Shown here: one piece after another, positions 1 through 5,438 of the stretch | How positions within the stretch are numbered: the stretch's first letter is position 1 | Layout: each line of letters starts with the position of its first letter | NCBI GenBank assembly: GCA_947581665.1 | Contig: CANPVI010000111.1 | Span: forward strand, 1-5,438 | DNA: 5,438 nt | Origin: an uncultured Atopobiaceae bacterium | GTDB lineage: Bacteria; Actinomycetota; Coriobacteriia; Coriobacteriales; Atopobiaceae | Direction: 5' to 3' | Translations under genes and position numbers: made by a program | Notes under the pieces: generated by a model | What the model was told of the DNA's origin: nothing | The model's database searches: none | Seen by the model: only the letters and a program-made list of their open reading frames with translations

Positions 1-1149
1 CTGAACGAGTGGCAGCGCCTCGACACCATCGAGCCCGTCGACGGCAAGCGCTACATCCACCACTACAACTTCCCGCCGTATTGCACGGGCGAGACCGGCC
101 GCATGGGCGCGCCGAAGCGTCGCGAGATCGGCCATGGCAACCTCGCCGAACGCGCGCTCCTGCCGGTGATCCCCTCCGAGGAGGAGTTCCCCTACGCGAT
201 CCGCGTGGTCTCCGAGGTCATGGAATCGAACGGTTCCTCCTCCATGGCCTCCACCTGCGGTTCCACGCTCGCGCTCATGGATGCCGGCGTGCCCATCAAG
301 CGCCCCGTCTCCGGCATCGCCATGGGCCTCATCCAGGAGGGCGACGCCTGCGTCGTGCTCTCCGACATCCAGGGCCTCGAGGACTTCCTCGGCGACATGG
401 ACTTCAAGGTCTGCGGCACCGAGCGCGGCATCACCGCGCTGCAGATGGACAACAAGGCCACGGGCCTCACGCAGGAGATCCTCGCCCGTGCCCTCGCGCA
501 GGCCAAGGAGGGCCGCGCGTTCATCCTGAAGACGATGCTCGAGGCCGTACCCGTGCCGCGTGAGCACACGAAGGAGACGGCGCCCGAGATCGTCTCCATC
601 ACCATCCCCGAGGACAAGATCCGCGACGTCATCGGCTCCGGGGGCAAGGTCATCCGCGGCATCCAGGACGACACGAACACCACGATCGACATCCAGGAGG
701 ACGGCACCGTCTTCGTCGCCGGCGTGGGCACCGCGTCTGCCGAGGCCATCGAGCGCATCAAGGCGATCGTGAAGGTCCCCGAGGTGGGCGAGGAGTACGT
801 CGGCCACGTGGTGAACATCCAACCTTTCGGCGCCTTCGTGGAGCTCCTGCCCGGCAAGGACGGCCTCCTCCACATCTCTCGCGTCGCGCAGGGTCGCGTC
901 GACAAGGTCGAGGACGTGCTCTCCGTCGGCGATGAGGTCCGCGTGAAGGTCATCGAGGTGGACGAGAAGGGCAAGGTCTCCCTCGATCGCCTCGACAAGC
1001 CCGAGGCCAAGGGCACTTCGCACGGCCACGACGAAGGTCCGAGGCGAAGGAGCGCCCCCAACGCCACCACGCGCACTCGGCGTCCGGGCGACAAGGGCCA
1101 GGGCGGCCAGAACCACGGCAATCGCCCGCGCCGTCGCCACGAGTCGTAG
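1..1149 (+). CDS. pnp: Polynucleotide phosphorylase (PNPase), C-terminal part, 5' end outside window
   Basis: This enzyme degrades RNA 3' to 5' using phosphate, releasing nucleoside diphosphates; it is a cytoplasmic homotrimer and part of general mRNA decay. The frame is open from base 1 to the TAG at 1147-1149, giving 382 residues. By alignment from memory with E. coli PNPase, about 358 N-terminal residues are missing. Fragment residues 1 to about 180 are the second, catalytic RNase PH core: GETGRMG (30-36), RREIGHG (40-46), the SNGSSSMAS phosphate-site motif (serines 79-81), and D128 and D134, which match E. coli catalytic D486 and D492. A KH RNA-binding domain follows, with its GxxG loop GSGG at 212-215, then an S1 domain at about 262-330 (VGEEYVGHVV to KGKVSLDRL). 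The last 50 residues form a basic R/G/H-rich tail, probably disordered and RNA-binding. Part of that tail (about 1036-1083) has odd codon use; see findings. Identification is certain; only the tail's exact sequence is in doubt. Confidence 0.97.
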   Translation: MNEWQRLDTIEPVDGKRYIHHYNFPPYCTGETGRMGAPKRREIGHGNLAERALLPVIPSEEEFPYAIRVVSEVMESNGSSSMASTCGSTLALMDAGVPIKRPVSGIAMGLIQEGDACVVLSDIQGLEDFLGDMDFKVCGTERGITALQMDNKATGLTQEILARALAQAKEGRAFILKTMLEAVPVPREHTKETAPEIVSITIPEDKIRDVIGSGGKVIRGIQDDTNTTIDIQEDGTVFVAGVGTASAEAIERIKAIVKVPEVGEEYVGHVVNIQPFGAFVELLPGKDGLLHISRVAQGRVDKVEDVLSVGDEVRVKVIEVDEKGKVSLDRLDKPEAKGTSHGHDEGPRRRSAPNATTRTRRPGDKGQGGQNHGNRPRRRHES

Positions 1150-1174
1150 TCGCCACACGTTCATGGTCCACCCA

Positions 1175-1211
1175 GGCGCCCCCGGATGCCTGCCCGGCAT
1201 TCGGGGGCGTC
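1175..1211 (+). terminator. Strong GC-rich hairpin after pnp, probable terminator or mRNA-stabilising stem
   Basis: The arms CGCCCCCGGATGCC (1177-1190) and GGCATTCGGGGGCG (1196-1209) pair over 14 positions with a single G-U wobble (1185 with 1201) around a five-base loop, TGCCC. Two more pairs, 1176-1210 (G-U) and 1175-1211, can extend the stem. It starts 25 bases after the pnp stop codon. No T-run follows directly; the nearest is TTTT at 1229-1232. It is therefore not a classical intrinsic terminator, although stems without a U-tract have been proposed as terminators in high-GC actinobacteria. It could equally protect the pnp 3' end from exonucleases or reduce read-through into rnj. Confidence 0.55.
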
Positions 1212-1213
1212 GT

Positions 1214-1238
1214 CCAAGGCCTCTCGCCTTTTGGCGAA
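1214..1238 (+). other. Small, mutually exclusive hairpins ending in a short T-run
   Basis: Two overlapping stems can form here. AAGGC (1216-1220) pairs with GCCTT (1226-1230) around CTCTC and is followed by TT; flanking CC (1214-1215) can also pair with GG (1233-1234) across a two-base bulge. Alternatively, TCGCC (1224-1228) pairs with GGCGA (1233-1237) around a TTTT loop. The first form resembles a weak terminator placed just after the strong stem at 1177-1209. The stems are short, so this may be chance in GC-rich DNA. Confidence 0.25.
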
Positions 1239-1306
1239 AACCGATCGCATGGCAGGTCATCCACGCAGGACTTTCCGCTGTTGGCGCAGCGTGGGAGCCC
1301 GCTAGC

Positions 1307-1315
1307 TGCTACTAT
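1307..1315 (+). promoter_or_regulatory. Candidate extended -10 promoter for rnj-ftsK
   Basis: TGC followed by TACTAT (1310-1315) fits the extended -10 pattern TGnTAnnnT of the housekeeping sigma factor. It lies in a locally AT-richer stretch of the spacer, 46 bases before the rnj ATG. Transcription would start near 1322 and leave a leader of about 40 bases. I see no good -35 box 16-18 bases upstream; TTGGCG at 1281-1286 is 23 bases away, which is too far. Extended -10 promoters can work without a -35, so the call is plausible but unproven. Confidence 0.4.
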
Positions 1316-1326
1316 TGACCTGCCTT

Positions 1327-1345
1327 AAACGAAGCAAAAACGAAG
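1327..1345 (+). repeat. Direct repeat AAACGAAG x2, 11-base period, in the rnj leader
   Basis: AAACGAAG occurs at 1327-1334 and again at 1338-1345, separated by CAA, so the copies are 11 bases apart, about one DNA helical turn. The second copy runs into the rnj SD. If transcription starts near 1322, both copies lie in the 5' leader. This could be a protein-binding site on DNA or RNA, or an A-rich unstructured ribosome landing region that repeats by chance. Confidence 0.4.
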
Positions 1346-1361
1346 GGAGCCTTTGCCTCCC
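1342..1361 (+). promoter_or_regulatory. rnj Shine-Dalgarno region inside a potential hairpin next to the start codon
   Basis: GAAGGGAG (1342-1349) is the only purine-rich SD candidate for rnj. Its core GGAG ends 12 bases before the ATG at 1362, longer than the usual 5-9. GGGAG (1345-1349) is exactly complementary to CTCCC (1357-1361), giving a five-pair stem with a seven-base loop that ends at the base before ATG. A competing stem, AAGG with CCTT (1343-1346 with 1350-1353), would also hide the SD. The anti-SD-like CCTCCC next to the start codon suggests translational control. A TTG at 1353 is only three bases from the SD, a poor start distance. Confidence 0.45.
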
Positions 1362-3026
1362 ATGGCAAAACGCAAACCTCCTCTGCGAATAATCCCCCTC
1401 GGCGGTCTCGACGGCATCGGCAAGAACATGACTGCCGTCGAGTACGGAGACGACATGATCGTCGTCGACGCGGGGCTCATGTTCCCCGATGACGCTCAGC
1501 CCGGGATCGACCTCGTCCTCCCGGACTACACCTACCTCCTCGAGAACGAGGAGAAGCTCAAGGGCATCATCATCACGCACGGCCACGAGGACCACACCGG
1601 GGCGGTGCCCTACGTGCTCATGGACCTCAAGGAGGGCGTGCCCATCCTCGGCTCCAAGCTCACGCTCGGCCTCATCAAGGGCAAGCTCTCAGAATTCCCG
1701 CTCGATGACGTGGACCTCCGCGAGATCTGCGCGGGCGAGAAGTTCAAGGCGGGTGCCTTCAACGTGGAGTTCTTCTCCATGACGCACTCCATCCCCGGCG
1801 CCATGGGCGTCTTCATCCGCACTCCCCAGGGCACGGTGCTCTTCACGGGCGACTTCAAGCTCGACCAGACGCCCATCGACGGCGTCCTGCCGGATTACTC
1901 GGCGCTTGCATCCTTCGGGGCGCAGGGCGTGGATCTCCTACTCTCCGATTCCACGAACGCGACCATCCCCGGTTTCACGCCCTCCGAGGCCACCGTGGGC
2001 GATTCGCTTCGCCACATCATCAAGAACGCCGAGGGTCGCGTGTTCGTCGCGTGCTTCGCGAGCCACATCCACCGTCTCCAGCAGGTGTGCGACTGCGCGG
2101 TCTCGGTGGGCCGCAAGGTGGTGGTCACGGGACGCTCGATGATCACGAACACGAAGATCGCACGCGAGCTTGGATACCTCTCCATCTCGGAAGACGACAT
2201 CATCGACGCCTATGACGCCGAGGATCTCCCGGATGACCAGGTCGTGGTGCTCTGCACGGGTTCGCAGGGCGAGCCGCTCTCGGCGCTCGCGCGCATGGCG
2301 GCGGGGGAGCACAAGACGCTCTCCATCAAGCCCGAGGACACGGTCATCATCTCCGCGACGCCCGTGCCGGGAAACGAGAAGAGCGTCCAGACGGTGGTGA
2401 ACTCGCTCTCGAAGATCGGATGCACGATCTACGACCGCAACCTCGCCAACGTGCACGTGTCCGGCCATGGTTCGCAGGAGGAGCTGAAGCTCGTCCTCGC
2501 CATGACCCGTCCTCGCTACTTCGCCCCGGTGCACGGTGAGGCGGTGCACCTTCGCGCGCACGCTGCGCTCGCGCGCGACCTCGGCATTCCCGAAGACCAC
2601 ATCTTCGTGCTCACGAACGGCGAGACGCTCGTCATGGAGAACCATAAGGTGAACGTCGGCGAGACCGTGGAGTGCGGCGTCGTGTACGTCGACGGGCTCT
2701 CCGTGGGCGACGCGGACCCCCTCGTGCTGCGCGATCGCCAGAAGCTCTCGAGCGATGGCATCGTCACCTGCGTGGCCACGCTCGCCGCGAAGGACCACCA
2801 GGTGCGCGAGATCTCAATCACCGGCCGAGGCGTGAGCTTCCTCTCCGACGAGGGACTGCTCGACGAGGCCGAGGACGTGGTGAGGAACGCCATCAACAAG
2901 GCGAGCGTCCAGGCCGGCAGGAACGCGGAAACCACCAACAAAGCCGTGAGGAAGCAGCTCTCGAACTTCCTCTGGGCCCAAACACGGACCCGACCGATGA
3001 TCATCCCCGTGGTGATGGAGGTCTAA
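1362..3026 (+). CDS. rnj: Ribonuclease J (beta-CASP metallo-beta-lactamase RNase)
   Basis: RNase J is a zinc-dependent cytoplasmic enzyme with 5'-3' exonuclease and endonuclease activity, used in mRNA decay and in rRNA and RNA 5'-end maturation. The 554 residues match the roughly 555 of B. subtilis RNase J1. The metallo-beta-lactamase fold supplies metal ligands H73, H75, D77 and H78 (HGHEDH), H142 (THSIPG), D164 (TGDFKLD) and H391 (FAPVHGE), all at or within one position of the J1 ligands. SDST is at 195-198. The beta-CASP insert spans about 210-360, with TGSQGEP at 299-305, and HVSGHGS (H369) follows. Residues from about 455 form the C-terminal dimerisation domain. The set of catalytic residues is complete. 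ATG at 1362 is preferred because MAKRKPPLRIIPLGG resembles other RNase J N-termini; an in-frame TTG at 1353 would add only three residues. The gene is separated from pnp by 212 bases containing a hairpin and a likely promoter, and joined tightly to ftsK. It is probably the only J-type RNase, but this window cannot show that. Confidence 0.97.
   Translation: MAKRKPPLRIIPLGGLDGIGKNMTAVEYGDDMIVVDAGLMFPDDAQPGIDLVLPDYTYLLENEEKLKGIIITHGHEDHTGAVPYVLMDLKEGVPILGSKLTLGLIKGKLSEFPLDDVDLREICAGEKFKAGAFNVEFFSMTHSIPGAMGVFIRTPQGTVLFTGDFKLDQTPIDGVLPDYSALASFGAQGVDLLLSDSTNATIPGFTPSEATVGDSLRHIIKNAEGRVFVACFASHIHRLQQVCDCAVSVGRKVVVTGRSMITNTKIARELGYLSISEDDIIDAYDAEDLPDDQVVVLCTGSQGEPLSALARMAAGEHKTLSIKPEDTVIISATPVPGNEKSVQTVVNSLSKIGCTIYDRNLANVHVSGHGSQEELKLVLAMTRPRYFAPVHGEAVHLRAHAALARDLGIPEDHIFVLTNGETLVMENHKVNVGETVECGVVYVDGLSVGDADPLVLRDRQKLSSDGIVTCVATLAAKDHQVREISITGRGVSFLSDEGLLDEAEDVVRNAINKASVQAGRNAETTNKAVRKQLSNFLWAQTRTRPMIIPVVMEV
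3017..3021 (+). promoter_or_regulatory. ftsK ribosome binding site inside the rnj 3' end
   Basis: GGAGG lies within the last sense codons of rnj (ATG GAG GTC TAA), six bases before GTG at 3028. This near-ideal SD and spacing decide the ftsK start. Because the site lies under ribosomes finishing rnj, re-initiation or translational coupling is likely. Confidence 0.85.
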
Positions 3027-3027
3027 G

Positions 3028-5438
3028 GTGCCCAAGAATCGCAGCTCAAACACACCACCACGCGCCCAGAAACAAGCCCAGCAGCCGCTCATCTCCCCTT
3101 CGGCGATCCAGGACATCGTGGGCGTGGTGCTCGCCGTCGTGGCGCTCGCCATGGGGCTCGCCATCCTCATCCCGCAATCCGCACCCGTGACGGCGGCCGT
3201 CGCCGAGGGCCTCTCCATCTGCTTCGGCGTGGGAGCGCTCCTCGTGCCCATCGCGCTCCTCGGCCTCGCGATCACCTTCTTCATCCCCACCACCGCGCCA
3301 CTCACTGCTCGCATGGCGTGGGGGCTCCTCGCGATCGTGATCGCCATCCTCGCGATGCTCTCGCTCGCCTATCCGGGGGCTCCGGAAGACCCCGACATCC
3401 TCCTCTCCCAGGAAGCGGCGAGTGCCTCCGGTGGCTGGGTGGGGGGCTCCATCGCGTGGGTGCTCCTGTCGAGCGTGGGCCAGATCGTGGGCTATGTGGT
3501 ACTTGCCGGGGTGATCGCCGCGGGACTCATCGTGTGCGGCGTCTCCATCTCGAGCATCCTCGCCAAGGCGAGAAACGCGATGTACGCGGCCCATGAGCGC
3601 CGCGCGGAGCGTATCGCGGCCCGTGAGCCGGACACGCTGCGTCGCGGGGAGCGCCAAAGCGAATCCGCGCTCCGGAAGACGCGACTCGGCACCCCTGAGG
3701 GCAAGGTGGCCACGAGCTTCATCGGCGCTCGCAAGACGTCCGTGCTCAAGCGCTCCAAGCGCGAGGAGGCACCTGCGTGGCAGGACGCGGACCTCCCCTT
3801 CGAGGGCGAGCCATACGCGCCAATGGGCTATCCCGGCTTTTCCACGGCCGCTTTCGACGGTAGCGCGGCCCTCGACGTCATGTCGCAACCCCAGGGGATC
3901 GCCGAGCTCGGCGTTCCCGAATTCATCACCGCGGCCGCCCACCCCGAAACCGCGCGCCTGGCGCAAAGCCAGGCGCAGACGAAGCCGCTTCGCCGCGCCA
4001 GGGCGAAGTCGCAGGCACCCGAGGCCAAATCGGCCCCCCGCGCGCGAAAGGCCGAGGGAAAGGGCCCGCATCCCTTCAGCCTCCCGCCCATGCGCATGCT
4101 CACCGCGAGCGCCAAGGGAGCCTATCGGGCCGCCGACAAGGGCGAATTGGAGCAGACCGCGCGTCGCCTCCAAGCCACCCTCGCGGAGTTCGGCCTCAAG
4201 AGCCGCGTGACCGGATGGATCTCCGGCCCGCTTGTCACCACGTTCAAGATCGCCATGGGCGAGGGCGAGCGCGTGAGCCGCATCACGAACCTCGAGGATG
4301 ACATCGCGCTCTCGCTCGCATCGGAGTCCGTGCGCATCTACGCGCCCATCCCGGGCACCTCGCTCGTGGGCATCGAGATCCCGAATCGCGAGCGCCAGGA
4401 GGTGCTCCTCGGCGATGTCCTCCCGCAGGCGACAGGTGGCCCGCTCGAGTTCGCCATCGGTCGCGACGTGGCGGGAAAGCCCGTCGTGGAAGACCTCGCG
4501 AAGATGCCGCACCTGCTCATCGCGGGAGCCACCGGGTCGGGCAAGTCCGTGATGATCAACTCCATCATCATGTCGATCCTCATGCGCGCCACGCCCGATG
4601 AGGTGCGCATCATCATGGTCGATCCCAAGCGCGTCGAGCTCAGCGGCTACAACGAGCTCCCGCACCTCTACGTGCCCGTGGTCACCGAGCCGAAGAAGGC
4701 GGCGGGCGCCCTCGCGTGGGCGGTGGGGGAGATGGATCGCAGGAACCGTGCCCTCGAGCAGCTCGGGGTGAAGAACATCAAGAGCTACAACGAGCGCGTG
4801 GCGAAGGCGAAGGCGGCGGGGGAGACGGACGTGCCCAATCCCCTGCCGTACTTCGTGATCATCATCGACGAGCTCGCGGACCTCATGATGGTGGCCGGCA
4901 AGGACGTGGAGGCCTCCATCGTGCGCATCGCCCAGCTCGGGCGCGCCGCGGGCGTGCACCTCATCGTGGCCACCCAACGACCCTCGGCGGACGTGGTCAC
5001 CGGCCTCATCAAGGCCAACATCGAGAGCCGCATCGCCTTCTCCGTGGCGTCGAGCATCGACAGCCGCGTGATCATCGACCAAAACGGCGCGAACCGCCTC
5101 CTCGGAAGGGGCGACATGCTCTTCCGCCCGGGCGGGCGAGGACTTCGCCGCGTGCTCGGCGCCTACGTGTCGGAAGAGGAGATCGAGGGCGTCGTGGACT
5201 ACCTCAAGCAGCGCTCCTCGGTTGATTACCACGAGGAGGTCCTCGCCACGATGCCCGGCGCGAGCGGCCCTGCGGCCACCGAAGACGAGGACGCCGACGA
5301 TCCTCGCCTCTGGGAAGCCGCCGCGCTCGTGGTGGAGAACCACATGGGATCCACCTCCATGCTGCAGCGCCACCTCAAAGTGGGCTACGCTCGTGCGGGA
5401 CGCATCATGGACATGCTCGAGGCGAAGGGCATCGTGGG
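3028..5438 (+). CDS. ftsK: DNA translocase FtsK/SpoIIIE family, C-terminus cut by window end
   Basis: FtsK is a membrane-anchored hexameric ATPase at the division septum that pumps chromosomal DNA and helps resolve sister chromosomes. From GTG 3028 the frame is open to the window end, 803 codons, probably lacking only 20-40 residues. Residues 30-175 hold about four membrane helices (near 30-48, 62-85, 97-115, 142-172), with the family's glycine-rich GGWVGG (135-140) before the last. A basic, Ala/Pro-rich cytoplasmic linker follows (about 176-349). FSLPPMRML (350-358) opens the motor region; the alpha domain is about 373-453. The RecA-like beta domain has Walker A GATGSGKS (500-507, K506), DPKRVEL (532-538), Walker B FVIIIDE (609-615, D614/E615), then ATQRPSADVVTGLIKANI and LLGRGDML. 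The winged-helix gamma domain, which reads oriented chromosomal motifs in this family, starts near 758. The start is set by GGAGG six bases upstream, and any later start would damage the first helix. It begins one base after the rnj stop, so the two genes are likely co-transcribed. In a non-sporulating actinobacterium FtsK is a better name than SpoIIIE. Confidence 0.96.
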   Translation, partial: MPKNRSSNTPPRAQKQAQQPLISPSAIQDIVGVVLAVVALAMGLAILIPQSAPVTAAVAEGLSICFGVGALLVPIALLGLAITFFIPTTAPLTARMAWGLLAIVIAILAMLSLAYPGAPEDPDILLSQEAASASGGWVGGSIAWVLLSSVGQIVGYVVLAGVIAAGLIVCGVSISSILAKARNAMYAAHERRAERIAAREPDTLRRGERQSESALRKTRLGTPEGKVATSFIGARKTSVLKRSKREEAPAWQDADLPFEGEPYAPMGYPGFSTAAFDGSAALDVMSQPQGIAELGVPEFITAAAHPETARLAQSQAQTKPLRRARAKSQAPEAKSAPRARKAEGKGPHPFSLPPMRMLTASAKGAYRAADKGELEQTARRLQATLAEFGLKSRVTGWISGPLVTTFKIAMGEGERVSRITNLEDDIALSLASESVRIYAPIPGTSLVGIEIPNRERQEVLLGDVLPQATGGPLEFAIGRDVAGKPVVEDLAKMPHLLIAGATGSGKSVMINSIIMSILMRATPDEVRIIMVDPKRVELSGYNELPHLYVPVVTEPKKAAGALAWAVGEMDRRNRALEQLGVKNIKSYNERVAKAKAAGETDVPNPLPYFVIIIDELADLMMVAGKDVEASIVRIAQLGRAAGVHLIVATQRPSADVVTGLIKANIESRIAFSVASSIDSRVIIDQNGANRLLGRGDMLFRPGGRGLRRVLGAYVSEEEIEGVVDYLKQRSSVDYHEEVLATMPGASGPAATEDEDADDPRLWEAAALVVENHMGSTSMLQRHLKVGYARAGRIMDMLEAKGIV

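Noticed and set aside
1281..1315. TTGGCG (1281-1286) with TACTAT (1310-1315) as a full -35/-10 promoter
   Set aside because: The spacer is 23 bases, well beyond the usual 16-18. Only the extended -10 was kept.
1315..1343. TTGACC (1315-1320) as a -35 box for a later promoter
   Set aside because: At 17 bases spacing the -10 position reads AAACGA, which does not resemble TANNNT, and it would leave too little leader before the SD.
1353..1361. TTG at 1353 as the rnj start
   Set aside because: It is only three bases from the SD, adds just three residues (Met-Pro-Pro), and the ATG at 1362 gives an N-terminus more like other RNase J proteins. It is not fully excluded, because the ATG spacing is long.
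192..2798. Other long minus-strand frames opposite pnp and rnj, including 192-1121 and 1938-2798
   Set aside because: These are composition shadows of the real genes. The 1938-2798 frame is in codon register with rnj and is bounded by its CTA (1935-1937) and a later TCA codon. None has a convincing SD or domain.
3593..4210. Plus-strand open frame of about 205 codons inside the ftsK linker region
   Set aside because: It is Ser/Arg/Pro-rich with no domain, typical of an out-of-frame reading of GC-rich DNA. The ftsK frame continues unbroken through it into the alpha domain.
3046..5373. Very long (775-codon) open frame on the minus strand opposite ftsK
   Set aside because: It is in exact codon register with ftsK, so it stays open only because ftsK does not use TTA, CTA or TCA after its seventh codon (TCA, where the antisense frame stops). 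Its translation is R/H/D/G-rich low complexity with no recognisable domain, while the + strand frame has all FtsK motifs.
1..5438. Mobile element, CRISPR, tRNA/rRNA or a novel multi-gene system
   Set aside because: Nearly all the sequence is accounted for by three well-known housekeeping genes. I saw no transposase, terminal inverted repeats, regularly spaced repeats or cloverleaf structure in the one spacer of about 210 bases.

Overview
This is an ordinary housekeeping region from a high-GC bacterium. It holds three protein genes, all on the + strand: the 3' part of pnp (polynucleotide phosphorylase), a complete rnj (ribonuclease J), and most of ftsK (septal DNA translocase). The proteins look actinobacterial. 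Strong GC-ending codon use, the DPKRVEL motif in FtsK, the R/G/H-rich tail of the PNPase and the pnp-rnj-ftsK order would fit the class Coriobacteriia best. That placement comes from recalled family resemblance, not from a search.

Layout. Bases 1-1149 are the C-terminal 382 codons of pnp: the second RNase PH core, a KH domain, an S1 domain and a basic tail. Bases 1150-1361 are the only real intergenic stretch. It has a strong terminator-like hairpin, then smaller alternative hairpins, a candidate extended -10 promoter, a short direct repeat one helical turn apart, and a Shine-Dalgarno (SD) sequence that can fold into a hairpin ending exactly at the rnj ATG. Bases 1362-3026 are rnj. Bases 3028 to the window end are ftsK. 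It begins with GTG one base after the rnj stop codon, with its SD inside the last codons of rnj, and it runs off the window inside the C-terminal winged-helix domain.

How they fit together. PNPase (3'-5' phosphorolysis) and RNase J (5'-3' exonuclease and endonuclease) are the two main processive RNA-decay enzymes in bacteria of this kind, so the window is an RNA-turnover locus. ftsK is joined to rnj by tight translational spacing, so its expression is probably tied to rnj transcription. I found no mobile element, CRISPR array, tRNA, rRNA or novel gene system. The observations most worth checking are in the pnp-rnj spacer, above all the rnj SD-sequestering hairpin. A weaker one is a possible pair of compensating frameshifts in the pnp tail.
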